Source of the DNA: Planctomycetota bacterium
GTDB lineage: Bacteria > Planctomycetota > Planctomycetia > Pirellulales > Lacipirellulaceae
Assembly (NCBI GenBank): GCA_013151315.1
Contig: JAADIN010000072.1
Location: forward strand, 1-10,751
Reading direction: 5' to 3'
Length of the DNA stretch: 10,751 bases
Positions within the stretch are counted from its first letter, which is position 1, and each line of letters starts with the position of its first letter. The translations under genes and the position numbers were made by a program. Shown here one piece after another: positions 1-6,826 of this stretch. The notes beneath the pieces are model-generated. The model searched no databases and had not been told where the DNA came from. It worked only from the letters and a program-made list of their open reading frames with translations.

Positions 1-341
1 GCAACCCGAACGTCATTCTCTGCGAACGGGGCATTCGCACCTTCGAGAGCCACACGCGATTCACCTTGCCGCTGGCGACGGTCGCTTTTGTGCAGCAGAA
101 GACCCACTTGCCGATTATTGTCGATCCTAGCCACGGCACGGGACACACGTATTTGGTCCCTTCAATGGCTCGGGCAGCCATCGCAGCCGGTGCCGACGGG
201 CTGATCGTCGAAGTCCACCCGAATCCCGATAAGGCGCTGAGCGATGGCTACCAATCGATGACGTTCCCTCAGTTCGAGGAAATGATGACCGGCTGCCGAA
301 AAATCGCCGACGCCATGCAGTGCAAGTTGGGTTGCTGCTAG
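1..341 (+). CDS. aroF: 3-deoxy-7-phosphoheptulonate (DAHP) synthase, type I-beta, C-terminal part
   Basis: Partial gene; the 5' end lies outside the window and the reading frame enters at base 3, leaving 112 residues before the TAG stop. DAHP synthase condenses phosphoenolpyruvate with erythrose 4-phosphate, the first step of the cytosolic shikimate pathway. Seen here, numbered from the first visible codon: LCERGIRT (6-13), DPSHGTGH (41-48), a run of small residues with AAGADGLIVEVHPNP (61-75) and ALSDGYQS (78-85). By family knowledge the His of DPSH, the Glu of EVHP and the Asp of LSDG are metal ligands, and all three are present. The fragment ends in CKLGCC, an unusual Cys-rich tail. Any N-terminal regulatory domain cannot be judged. 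The subfamily (I-beta, the Bacillus/Thermotoga type) is called from overall resemblance. KDO-8-P synthase, the related enzyme, is less likely given the EVHPNPDKALSDG stretch. Confidence 0.93.
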   Translation, partial: NPNVILCERGIRTFESHTRFTLPLATVAFVQQKTHLPIIVDPSHGTGHTYLVPSMARAAIAAGADGLIVEVHPNPDKALSDGYQSMTFPQFEEMMTGCRKIADAMQCKLGCC

Positions 342-408
342 CAGCGCGTGAAGCTGTAGCGGTTGTAAGCGAAACTCTCATTCTACGGGCCATGACGGTT
401 CGATCTGG

Positions 409-556
409 TCACTAGTGCTTTGTCACAGCGAATAATTGGGATGAGGTGTGAGCCGCACGGCGCTAGCCGCGGGTTGCGGAGCGTAGCGGTATGCCCCTAG
501 ACCCGACGCTAGCGCGTTGCGGCTCACAAAATCAAGCAATGACAGAGCACTCGTGA
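409..556. repeat. MITE-like element with nested inverted repeats
   Basis: Outer arms at 409-425 and 540-556 pair at 15 of 17 positions. Inside them, arms at 448-474 and 501-527 pair at 23 of 27 positions around a 26-nt loop, so the inner part can fold into a long GC-rich hairpin beginning GTGAGCCGC and ending GCGGCTCAC. There is no ORF of note and no clear target-site duplication flanking the outer arms. The right end lies 45 bp before the start of the cytochrome gene, so the element may supply or disturb its promoter or leader. Terminal inverted repeats with a palindromic core and no coding capacity fit a MITE or a REP/BIME-like repeat. I recall similar GTGAGCCGC-type palindromes from other planctomycete genomes, but this could not be searched. 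Confidence 0.6.
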
Positions 557-601
557 GAAGACTGCGCATTTGCATCACTGCCGAACAAGGATGTTGGCCG
601 G

Positions 602-2986
602 ATGAAGTCGAGACAGCACGCACCTATTGAACGCCCATGGATGTGGTGCGCCGCGATTGTCGTTATCAGTGCGCTGGTCGGCTTCTGGAAAGGGCAAGTG
701 CCGATCGCGCCTCGGTCGACCTCTCCCTCCCAGTCGACCATGCTCGAAAAACCCGCGACCGTGTTCGAAAAACCCGCGACCATGCTTGAAAAAATCGAAG
801 CGGAGCTAGCCCAAGCCGGCTGCCCCGGTTGGATCACGCTAGCTAGCGAAGGCGAGCAAGCTCTCGAAGCGACGGCGATTGTCCCGGAGAATGTTCAGCA
901 AACTTCTCGTCGCATTCCTCATGTGGTGTACCCCGTGCCGCTACGGGTCGCCAGCCGCACGTTGGTCGCTGCCGTGGGTTCCGCCGCCGATCCCGACGAC
1001 TTGCTTGATGGGGTGCCCGATCTGCTTGCGAAACCGCAAGCGGAGGCTCCGGTGGAAGATGCGGTGGACGACGCTCTCGAGCTGCGGCCTGTTGAGGTCG
1101 CGACGCCTGAGGAAACCGTGGCCGAGGACGGCACGGCTCGCTCAGAACCGCTTCCGACGCCGCAAAAGCCGATGGTCGAAGAGATGACAAGCCCCCTCCC
1201 AATCTCCAATCCCCCAATCCCCAATCCTAAATCCCAAATCCCCAATCCACCCCCGTCGAGCCCTTTTGCTCCTCCGCCGGCGCCGAGTATGCCAGCGCCC
1301 CATTCGACGGGCTCAGCTCCTGCTAGCGACCAGCGCACCCCTTGCGAATTCATCGCCGACTGCCAGTACCCTTCCGCCGAAGCCTGTCGGAAGTGCCATC
1401 AAAGAAACTACGATGAGTGGAGTGTCTCGAGCCACGCCTATGCGACGATCTCGCCCATGTTCCACAAGTTCGAACAGAAGATCAACGATCTCTCGCTAGG
1501 CACGATCGGCTACTTTTGTTACCGCTGCCATTCGCCCGTGGGTACCACGTTGGGGATTTCGCGCGCGGCCCCGCTTTGGGATTTGCCGCCGGTCGCTCGC
1601 GAGGGGGTTACCTGTGTTGTCTGTCACCGTGTGAACGAGCGGTTTGGCAAAGTGAATGGCGAACGTCGAATCGAGCCGGGCGATATTCATGCGCCCGTCT
1701 ATGGTCCGATCGGCGGCAGTGGCGTGGCTGAAGTCATCGCGAATGCGAATCAGTACAAAGTCAAAACTTCGCCCCACGACCCGGGGCCTGGACAAGACAT
1801 TCACGCGGCCGGCGTTCATTTCGATCAGCTTAGCAAATCCGAATTCTGTTCGTCGTGTCATCAGGTGGCCGTCCACCCGGGCATCAAGCTAGAAGTCGTT
1901 TGGGAACAGTACCGGGCCTCGCCTGCCTGCAAGAAAGGCGTTTCGTGTCAGGACTGTCACATGGGTCGCATCCCGGGCGTGAAGAGCGGCTATGCCGTTG
2001 GCCCCGCAGCCAAGGTGAACGACCTGATCGTCAATCCAAACCGCAAACATGCCAACCACACGTTTTATGGGCCCGGCTACTCGATCGCCCACCCGGGGAT
2101 TTTTCCGCACAACCCCAAGGCACGCCGCTGGTCGATCCCCGATTGGTTGATGTTCGATCATCGGGCCGGCTGGGGAACCGAGGCGTTTGAAGAGCTCCTT
2201 GCGAGCGGCCGAATTCATGCTTCCTTCCCGCCGGCTTGGATCGAAGTCGACGACCGGTACGATGCGCGCGAAATTATCGAGGAGAATCTCAAGAAGCTCG
2301 ATGGCAAAAAAAACATCCGCATCCAGCTCATGGAAAATGGCTCGCATGTCGACGGGCCTTATTTCGACACGCCGCTGAATCGCGGCAGGGACTTGCGTTT
2401 TCATTACGTGGTCACGAACACGAATGAGGGTCACAACTTTCCTTCGGGTTCGCTCGGCGCACAGCCACAGCTGTGGGCTAACGTGGTGCTCATCGGACCG
2501 CGAGGGCAACGGCTCTGGGAGTCGGGCTACACCGATCGCTGGGGCGACGTCGCGGATATTCATTCCGACGATGTCCGGAACAAGCGGATTCCTTTCGATC
2601 ACCAATTGTTCAACTTGCAGACTATGTTTCTCATCACCGGCGCAAAAGGTACCGATCGCGAGTTCTTTCTGCCGGTGAACATTGATTTCGACCAGTTGCC
2701 TTACTTACGCCCCGGGGCCCAGCCGATCTCGGTGATCAACCATCCGCCGTTCATTCGCATGGAAAGCCGATCGATTGCGCCGCTCGGTTCGCGACGAGCC
2801 CCCTACAAAATACCCGCCCAACTACTGCAAGAGCCCGGATGTTATCGATTGTCGTTCCGGCTGCGTAGCCGGGCTGAACCGATTTACTTCATGCGTTTTG
2901 TCGGCGCAACGCGCGAGATGCAACGTGCGATGAACGAAGGGATGATCGATTTCCATCAGTCGTCGGTCGAATTTATCATTCGGTAG
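602..2986 (+). CDS. Membrane-anchored pentahaem c-type cytochrome
   Basis: The 794-residue protein has an N-terminal hydrophobic segment (about 13-28) with no clear cleavage site, which probably anchors it in the membrane. A long low-complexity linker follows (about 35-245): EKPAT repeats (47-64), an acidic Ala/Glu/Asp stretch (about 126-175) and a Pro-rich stretch (about 198-234). Five CXXCH haem sites come next at 262-266, 306-310, 338-342, 416-420 and 449-453. The C-terminal part (about 570-794) has the NTNEGHNFPSG stretch (605-615) that I associate with the C-terminal domain of cytochrome c-554-like multihaem proteins. Haem attachment means the domain works outside the cytoplasm, in electron transfer. 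A weak AAGG sits 11 nt before the ATG. The next gene on the strand is an outer-membrane barrel, 194 bp away. The electron donor, acceptor and any catalytic activity cannot be read from the sequence. The five haem sites are certain; the family name is tentative. Confidence 0.9.
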   Translation: MKSRQHAPIERPWMWCAAIVVISALVGFWKGQVPIAPRSTSPSQSTMLEKPATVFEKPATMLEKIEAELAQAGCPGWITLASEGEQALEATAIVPENVQQTSRRIPHVVYPVPLRVASRTLVAAVGSAADPDDLLDGVPDLLAKPQAEAPVEDAVDDALELRPVEVATPEETVAEDGTARSEPLPTPQKPMVEEMTSPLPISNPPIPNPKSQIPNPPPSSPFAPPPAPSMPAPHSTGSAPASDQRTPCEFIADCQYPSAEACRKCHQRNYDEWSVSSHAYATISPMFHKFEQKINDLSLGTIGYFCYRCHSPVGTTLGISRAAPLWDLPPVAREGVTCVVCHRVNERFGKVNGERRIEPGDIHAPVYGPIGGSGVAEVIANANQYKVKTSPHDPGPGQDIHAAGVHFDQLSKSEFCSSCHQVAVHPGIKLEVVWEQYRASPACKKGVSCQDCHMGRIPGVKSGYAVGPAAKVNDLIVNPNRKHANHTFYGPGYSIAHPGIFPHNPKARRWSIPDWLMFDHRAGWGTEAFEELLASGRIHASFPPAWIEVDDRYDAREIIEENLKKLDGKKNIRIQLMENGSHVDGPYFDTPLNRGRDLRFHYVVTNTNEGHNFPSGSLGAQPQLWANVVLIGPRGQRLWESGYTDRWGDVADIHSDDVRNKRIPFDHQLFNLQTMFLITGAKGTDREFFLPVNIDFDQLPYLRPGAQPISVINHPPFIRMESRSIAPLGSRRAPYKIPAQLLQEPGCYRLSFRLRSRAEPIYFMRFVGATREMQRAMNEGMIDFHQSSVEFIIR
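740..793 (+). repeat. 21-nt tandem repeat inside the cytochrome gene
   Basis: Two adjacent 21-nt units (740-760 and 761-781) encode MLEKPAT and VFEKPAT. A partial third unit (782-793) encodes MLEK and then diverges. The unit keeps the reading frame, so expansion or loss would only lengthen or shorten the linker between membrane anchor and haem domain. Confidence 0.85.
1198..1247 (+). repeat. Degenerate heptanucleotide tandem repeat (CCCAATC) in the cytochrome gene
   Basis: Seven units in a row match CCCAATC or a near variant: 1198-1204, 1205-1211, 1212-1219 (8 nt, one extra C), 1220-1226, 1227-1233, 1234-1240 and 1241-1247. They encode most of the Pro/Asn-rich stretch of the linker, about residues 200-215. 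Because 7 is not a multiple of 3, gain or loss of one unit would shift the frame before all five haem sites. The units are imperfect, which lowers the slippage expected. Confidence 0.8.
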
Positions 2987-3016
2987 TTTTGTGAGTGCTC
3001 CAACTTAGAAGAATAA

Positions 3017-3134
3017 CCACAGAGACATGGAGAACACAGAGGAACATTAGCCACGGATGAAACACGGAGAATAAAAATACGGGTACGAGATTTTTTCTTT
3101 TAATCGGTGTTTCATCCGTGTTCAATCCGTGGCT
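3017..3134. repeat. Dispersed intergenic repeat, copy 1
   Basis: This occupies most of the gap between cytochrome and barrel genes. It starts with a purine-rich CCACAGAGACATGG stretch and contains arms AGCCACGGATGAAACACGG (3049-3067) and CCGTGTTCAATCCGTGGCT (3116-3134), which pair at 17 of 19 positions around a 48-nt AT-rich loop with a T-run. Bases 3110-3134 recur exactly at 6104-6128. The stem-loop could act as a terminator or an mRNA-stabilising structure between the two genes. Confidence 0.7.
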
Positions 3135-3180
3135 CTGTAGTGAAATTTCGCCTTTGTTTTTAGTTTAAGAAGCTTAGACC

Positions 3181-5046
3181 ATGCTTTCCATGACGCCCCA
3201 AACTGAACGCTCTTCGCGCGGCCCGATTCTGTCGGTCGCGTTAGTGGTCGGGTGGCTATGCGCGGTTTCAATTGCGGGGGCTGCGCCACAAGTGGCGGCG
3301 CTTCGTCGGTTACCGCCCGTGGGTGGGTCTGAAAATTGTGGGACTGCCGATTGTCGCCGGAATTCGCTCTTTCCCTCTTCAATGCGGTCGCCCCAAGAAA
3401 CACCCCTGTTTGGCTGTCCTGAAATTACCGTCCCGTTGGTGGGGCCTCGGATACTTGGTCGAGGGCCCGGTCGCCAGAATTTGCCGCCGGCGATGCCGCC
3501 ACCGGCAGCACCAGGCTTTATGCGCGGGCTGACCCGTTATGGAATCACCTCGCCCGTACCGCCGTCGGTGGTCTCGGCCCACGCGCCGCCTTGGGAACAA
3601 ATGCCCACGCCTGCCGAACTTCGCGGTGCAGTCCTGCTCGCCACTCCCCATCAACACGATTGCCGAGGCGGTGAATCGCCATTCACGTCGGGCGATTTTA
3701 CCCCCGATCCGTTTTACGAGGGCGAGGCTTGGAATCCCCGCGCGGAACTTGATGTCTACGGCGGTAAACGGCTCAACAAAATTCAGCGTCCGGCACTCGA
3801 ATGGGGGCTGCCGTTTTATCTGAACGGGCCGATCCCCCGCTCAGGCACGGCTCTTGGCATCACCAACTTGACTCAGCCCAAATTTTACGTCTATGGCGAC
3901 TTTCGTACGGCGGTTGCCCAAAATAAAAACGTCGGGAACGAACAAACCATCTGGGCGAGCCGGCTGAACCTTGAAATCGACTTCTGGCTGACGGCTACCG
4001 AACGGTTTCATGCGTTTTGGGGTCCCCTCGATCAGCAAAACCAATTTAGCAACGTCACGATCGATGGCGGCGACGTGGATTTCAACAACTTCTTTGACGG
4101 CTGGGACCAGCGGACCGATACGCTCTACTTCGAAGGCGACCTCGGTGCGATCCTCGGCGGACTGCGTGGCGACTACGCGCCGTTCGACATGCCCTTTGCC
4201 GTGGGATTGATTCCGCTCCTGTTCCAGAACGGTATCTGGATCGAAGACGCCTTTGTCGGAGCCGCGGTGACAATCCCCGCTCGCAACAATCCGGTCTTCG
4301 ATTGGTCGAATTTTGATACCACTTTCTTCGTTGGCTTTGACGAGATCACCAATAACTTGGCCTTCAACGGCGACAACCGAGCGGCCAACCTCGTCGGTGC
4401 TACGACCTTTATCGAAAGCCGGGGCGGCTATTTCGAATTTGGCTACGCCTTGGTCGATGACGGCGAAAACCTCGGCCGAAGTTTCCATAGCGTAGGAGCT
4501 TCCTACACGCGGCGATATCTCAACCTGCTTTCGAACTCCGTGCGAGTGCTCGTCAACACGGGACAAGATGGGCCGCGAGCCGGGCGCCCGGCCGACGGGG
4601 TGCTGCTGATGATGGAAAACAGCTTTCTTACTCGCAACCCGTACAACGTCATTCCTTACGCCAATTTCTTTGCCGGCTACGGTACGCCACGTCCCGCGGC
4701 GAGGCTGCAGGGCCCACTAAAAAACACGGGCATCAATTTTGAATCGGACTTGCTCACCGGTTTTCCGATCCTCGACGACACGGGCAACAACACCTACGGG
4801 GCGGCGGTCGGCGTTGATTTGCTTGGCCAATCGTTCGAGCAGCAGTTGATTCTCGAGTTGGCGACCGTGCAGGTTTTCGACGACCCGGCCAGCCGCGTTG
4901 CCGCAGGCGATCAATACGCCGTCGGTGCGCGATATCAAAAGCCGCTCAACAACTCGATCATCTTCCGAGCCGACGTCATGCACGGTTGGCTAGAGAACAG
5001 CGACGACATCTTTGGCGGTCGCTTGGAACTGCGGAAAAAGTTTTAG
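3181..5046 (+). CDS. Outer-membrane beta-barrel (porin-like) protein
   Basis: The 621-residue protein has a signal peptide: basic residues to about 13, a hydrophobic core at about 16-32, and a likely cut after the IAGA near 34. A Pro-rich region of low conservation value follows (about 45-150). From about 185 to the end there are alternating aromatic/hydrophobic strands, for example PKFYVYGDFRTAV (233-245), and many Asn/Asp/Gly turns. The chain ends in LELRKKF; a C-terminal Phe in a beta strand is the usual signal for outer-membrane assembly. It is not the BBP7 type seen later in the window, and I cannot name a specific family. It lies 194 bp after the multihaem cytochrome on the same strand, which raises the possibility of a porin-cytochrome pair. 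ATG 3181 was taken as the start; a second in-frame ATG at 3190 is possible, and neither has a strong ribosome binding site. Confidence 0.82.
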   Translation: MLSMTPQTERSSRGPILSVALVVGWLCAVSIAGAAPQVAALRRLPPVGGSENCGTADCRRNSLFPSSMRSPQETPLFGCPEITVPLVGPRILGRGPGRQNLPPAMPPPAAPGFMRGLTRYGITSPVPPSVVSAHAPPWEQMPTPAELRGAVLLATPHQHDCRGGESPFTSGDFTPDPFYEGEAWNPRAELDVYGGKRLNKIQRPALEWGLPFYLNGPIPRSGTALGITNLTQPKFYVYGDFRTAVAQNKNVGNEQTIWASRLNLEIDFWLTATERFHAFWGPLDQQNQFSNVTIDGGDVDFNNFFDGWDQRTDTLYFEGDLGAILGGLRGDYAPFDMPFAVGLIPLLFQNGIWIEDAFVGAAVTIPARNNPVFDWSNFDTTFFVGFDEITNNLAFNGDNRAANLVGATTFIESRGGYFEFGYALVDDGENLGRSFHSVGASYTRRYLNLLSNSVRVLVNTGQDGPRAGRPADGVLLMMENSFLTRNPYNVIPYANFFAGYGTPRPAARLQGPLKNTGINFESDLLTGFPILDDTGNNTYGAAVGVDLLGQSFEQQLILELATVQVFDDPASRVAAGDQYAVGARYQKPLNNSIIFRADVMHGWLENSDDIFGGRLELRKKF

Positions 5047-5056
5047 CGATCCTGGT

Positions 5057-5920
5057 TCACACGCAAGGATTTCGAAGAACCCCTAGGCCTTCGATTTCCA
5101 CTTCGCAGACATCACCCGCCTTGAGGAAAACCGGCGGTTTCCGGGCGAAGCCGACTCCCGACGGGGTGCCCGTAAAGATGAGATCGCCCGGCTCAAGCGT
5201 AAAGACCTGCGACAAATACGAAACGACTTCCGCAATGCCAAAGATCAGTTCGCCGGTCGTCGAGTCCTGCATCGTCTCGCCGTTGAGTCGAAGCGTGATC
5301 GACAGCGATTCCGGGTTCGGTATTTCGTCGGTCGTCACAATCGCAGGGCCGATCGGGGCAAAGGTGTCGAACGTCTTGCCCATCATCCATTGGCCCCCCG
5401 GCTTTTTTAATTGCCAGTCGCGAGCCGAGACATCGTTGCCTATCGTGTAACCGGCCACGTAATCCATCGCCTCAGCTTTCGAAACCGCCTTGGCACGACG
5501 GCCAACGACCACGACAAGTTCCGCTTCGTAATCGACTTCTTTACTCGCGGCGGGAATATTAATCGATTCTTCAGGCCCGAGGATCGCGGATGGAAATTTA
5601 CTGAAGACGGTCGGCTCGCTGGGCCCGAACTCTGAATCTTTGGCCATGCCGCTTTCTATCGCATGTTCACGATAGTTCAGCCCGATGCAAACGATCTTCT
5701 GCGGATCAGAAATCGGCGCCCGAAGCGTCGCATTCTGCACCAGCACGGCCGAGTCGCTCGCTGCCGCTGCCGAGGCTTTTTTCAGTTCGTCATTGACGAA
5801 AATTTCGCGTATCGAGGAAGAGATCGACGGATCGGTCGCCACAAGGTCGACCACGCCAGCCTCGGTCAACACCCCGGGGCGCAACTCCTTGGATTCACAG
5901 CAAAACGTAACAAGCTTCAT
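5057..5920 (-). CDS. Fumarylacetoacetate hydrolase (FAH) family protein
   Basis: The protein has 287 residues, a full-length single-domain member of the family that includes acylpyruvases, oxaloacetate decarboxylases and 2-hydroxyhepta-2,4-diene-1,7-dioate isomerases. Visible motifs are CIGLNYREHAIESG (78-91) with the likely catalytic His86 and Glu89, PTVFSKFPSAILGP (103-116), VDYEAEL (129-135) with metal ligands Glu132 and Glu134, GYTIGNDVSARDWQ (157-170) with metal ligand Asp163, GKTFDTFAPIGP (181-192) and LEPGDLIFTGTPSGVG (242-257). All expected Mg/Mn ligands are present, so it should be active on a small 2-oxo or enol acid in the cytoplasm; the substrate cannot be told. It is convergent with the barrel gene, with only 10 bp between the stop codons. 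AGGGGTGAT upstream of the ATG resembles a Shine-Dalgarno sequence but sits rather far away (13 nt after AGGGG). Confidence 0.93.
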   Translation of the reverse strand: MKLVTFCCESKELRPGVLTEAGVVDLVATDPSISSSIREIFVNDELKKASAAAASDSAVLVQNATLRAPISDPQKIVCIGLNYREHAIESGMAKDSEFGPSEPTVFSKFPSAILGPEESINIPAASKEVDYEAELVVVVGRRAKAVSKAEAMDYVAGYTIGNDVSARDWQLKKPGGQWMMGKTFDTFAPIGPAIVTTDEIPNPESLSITLRLNGETMQDSTTGELIFGIAEVVSYLSQVFTLEPGDLIFTGTPSGVGFARKPPVFLKAGDVCEVEIEGLGVLRNPCV

Positions 5921-6103
5921 TTTCTACCAATCACCCCTGCGGCTTACGAGAAAGGAACAACGCCGTACCGGGCATGGCAATCAAAAACGCCGAGGGCAAC
6001 AAGTTTCGTCGTCATTGCCTCCTCAAATGTGGATTGCCTGCCCCAAAGCCGTGGATTGGAATGGTGCCGTCGGCGGAAGTCAAGCCACGAGAAGCACTTC
6101 CCT

Positions 6104-6170
6104 TTTCATCCGTGTTCAATCCGTGGCTAAATTCCTTGTTTTCCTCGGTGTCCTCCGTGCCTCCGTGTTT
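6104..6170. repeat. Dispersed intergenic repeat, copy 2 (inverted)
   Basis: Bases 6104-6128 are identical to 3110-3134. The rest, read on the minus strand (ACGGAGGCACGGAGGACACC and onward), resembles the purine-rich left part of copy 1, so this copy is related to the whole of copy 1 in the opposite orientation. It lacks the second stem arm and the AT-rich loop of copy 1. Confidence 0.7.
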
Positions 6171-6197
6171 CTAACTTTCCTTGCGATCATTTTCTCT

Positions 6198-6227
6198 TTG
6201 CTTCGATTTGCGTGGTTCGTGGATAAT
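6198..6227 (+). promoter_or_regulatory. Possible sigma-70-type promoter for the DUF4258/YgiT-like pair
   Basis: TTGCTT (6198-6203) and GATAAT (6222-6227) are 18 bp apart and lie about 16 bp before the ATG at 6243. The match is by eye only, and planctomycete promoters are poorly characterised. Confidence 0.3.
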
Positions 6228-6242
6228 GGATAAGATGAATGA

Positions 6243-6560
6243 ATGTCGCTAATTGAGGGGATACGTGAAAAGGTGGCTCAAGGAGCTTTTGAGTTTTCAC
6301 AACATGCGGTCGATCAAATGCTCGAGCGTCACCTCTCGGTTCAAGAGGTACGAGAAGCGATTGGCGTCGCAGAAATGATCGAGGATTACCCCAGCGACAA
6401 GTATGGCCCCAGCTGCCTTATTTTTGGAACCACACAGGCTCAGCGCCCCATCCATGTTCAGTGTAGTTACCCCTCTCGGCCTTTGGTCAAGATTATCACG
6501 GTTTACCAGCCTAACACCGATGCGTGGATTGATTTCAAACAGCGGAGGATAAGACCATGA
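6243..6560 (+). CDS. DUF4258 domain protein, putative toxin-like partner
   Basis: The 105-residue protein matches the DUF4258 pattern: FSQHAVDQMLER (18-29), a helix with VQEVREAIGVAEMIEDY (33-49), a strand with CLIFGTT (58-64), PIHVQCS (69-75) and a closing ITVYQPNTDAWIDF (85-98). DUF4258 proteins are small, and some resemble RelE/BrnT-fold toxins; they are often next to a YgiT- or MqsA-type antitoxin gene, as here. The stop overlaps the next ATG in ATGA (6557-6560), so the two are translationally coupled. The toxin-first order is like that of mqsRA and higBA. Whether it cleaves RNA is unknown; His21 and His71 are candidates only. The in-frame ATG at 6243 is the first after the possible promoter; two other ATGs just upstream (6235, 6239) are out of frame. 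Confidence 0.85.
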   Translation: MSLIEGIREKVAQGAFEFSQHAVDQMLERHLSVQEVREAIGVAEMIEDYPSDKYGPSCLIFGTTQAQRPIHVQCSYPSRPLVKIITVYQPNTDAWIDFKQRRIRP

Positions 6561-6811
6561 CTAAAAATGGGAATGGGACGGAGAATGACAAGGAAGAAAC
6601 CTTTGTTTCTCAGAAAGTCACCTATACGGCCACTGTCGATGGCCGCATAATCCTCGTCGAAAACGTACCCGCTCGCGTTTCCAGTCGAACGGGTGAACGT
6701 TTTTTTTCGCCGGAAACCGTAGAGCAGCTCCAGAGCATCGCGTGGGAAAAGAAAACACCCTTCCGTGTGATCGAAACTCCGGTCTTTCATTACCCCGAGG
6801 CTCTGGCCTGA
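6557..6811 (+). CDS. YgiT-like protein lacking zinc-finger cysteines, putative antitoxin
   Basis: The protein has 84 residues. VTYTATVDGRIILVENVPARV (21-41) and GERFFSPETVEQL (46-58) match the conserved body of YgiT-type zinc-finger proteins, in which two CXXC pairs normally surround this core. Here there is no cysteine at all: the stretch before GERFFSPE reads SSRT where the family has a C-x-x-C-type motif, and the N terminus is a charged tail (MTKNGNGTENDKEE). The rest (WEKKTPFRVIETPVFHY, 63-79) replaces any helix-turn-helix DNA-binding domain, which is absent. If this is an antitoxin, it would neutralise the preceding DUF4258 protein by binding, and autoregulation by this protein alone is unlikely. 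It starts 4 bp inside the upstream gene. Confidence 0.75.
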   Translation: MTKNGNGTENDKEETFVSQKVTYTATVDGRIILVENVPARVSSRTGERFFSPETVEQLQSIAWEKKTPFRVIETPVFHYPEALA

Positions 6812-6826
6812 TCCCTAGTGGCCCGG

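Larger units (their letters stand above)
5921..6242. other. Intergenic region between divergent genes
   Basis: This 322-bp gap separates the start of the FAH-family gene (minus) from the start of the DUF4258 gene (plus). It holds the inverted second copy of the dispersed repeat (6104-6170) and a possible promoter for the plus-strand pair. I see nothing coding or recognisable in 5940-6100. Confidence 0.6.

Noticed and set aside
1889..2605. Open frame of 238 codons on the minus strand
   Set aside because: It lies wholly opposite the haem and C-terminal parts of the cytochrome gene, has no recognisable domain, and is explained by GC-rich codon usage of the real gene.
3272..3532. Possible frameshift near the start of the barrel gene
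   Set aside because: An overlapping frame exists, but the main frame is continuous from signal peptide through the Pro-rich region to the barrel, and the alternative shows no family resemblance.
3841..4566. Open frame of 241 codons on the minus strand
   Set aside because: It is antisense to the beta-barrel gene, whose signal peptide, barrel pattern and C-terminal Phe are convincing.
5685..6233. Plus-strand open frames of 155 and 182 codons across 5663-6233
   Set aside because: They run antisense through the FAH-family gene and then through the dispersed repeat; the protein text has no domain character.
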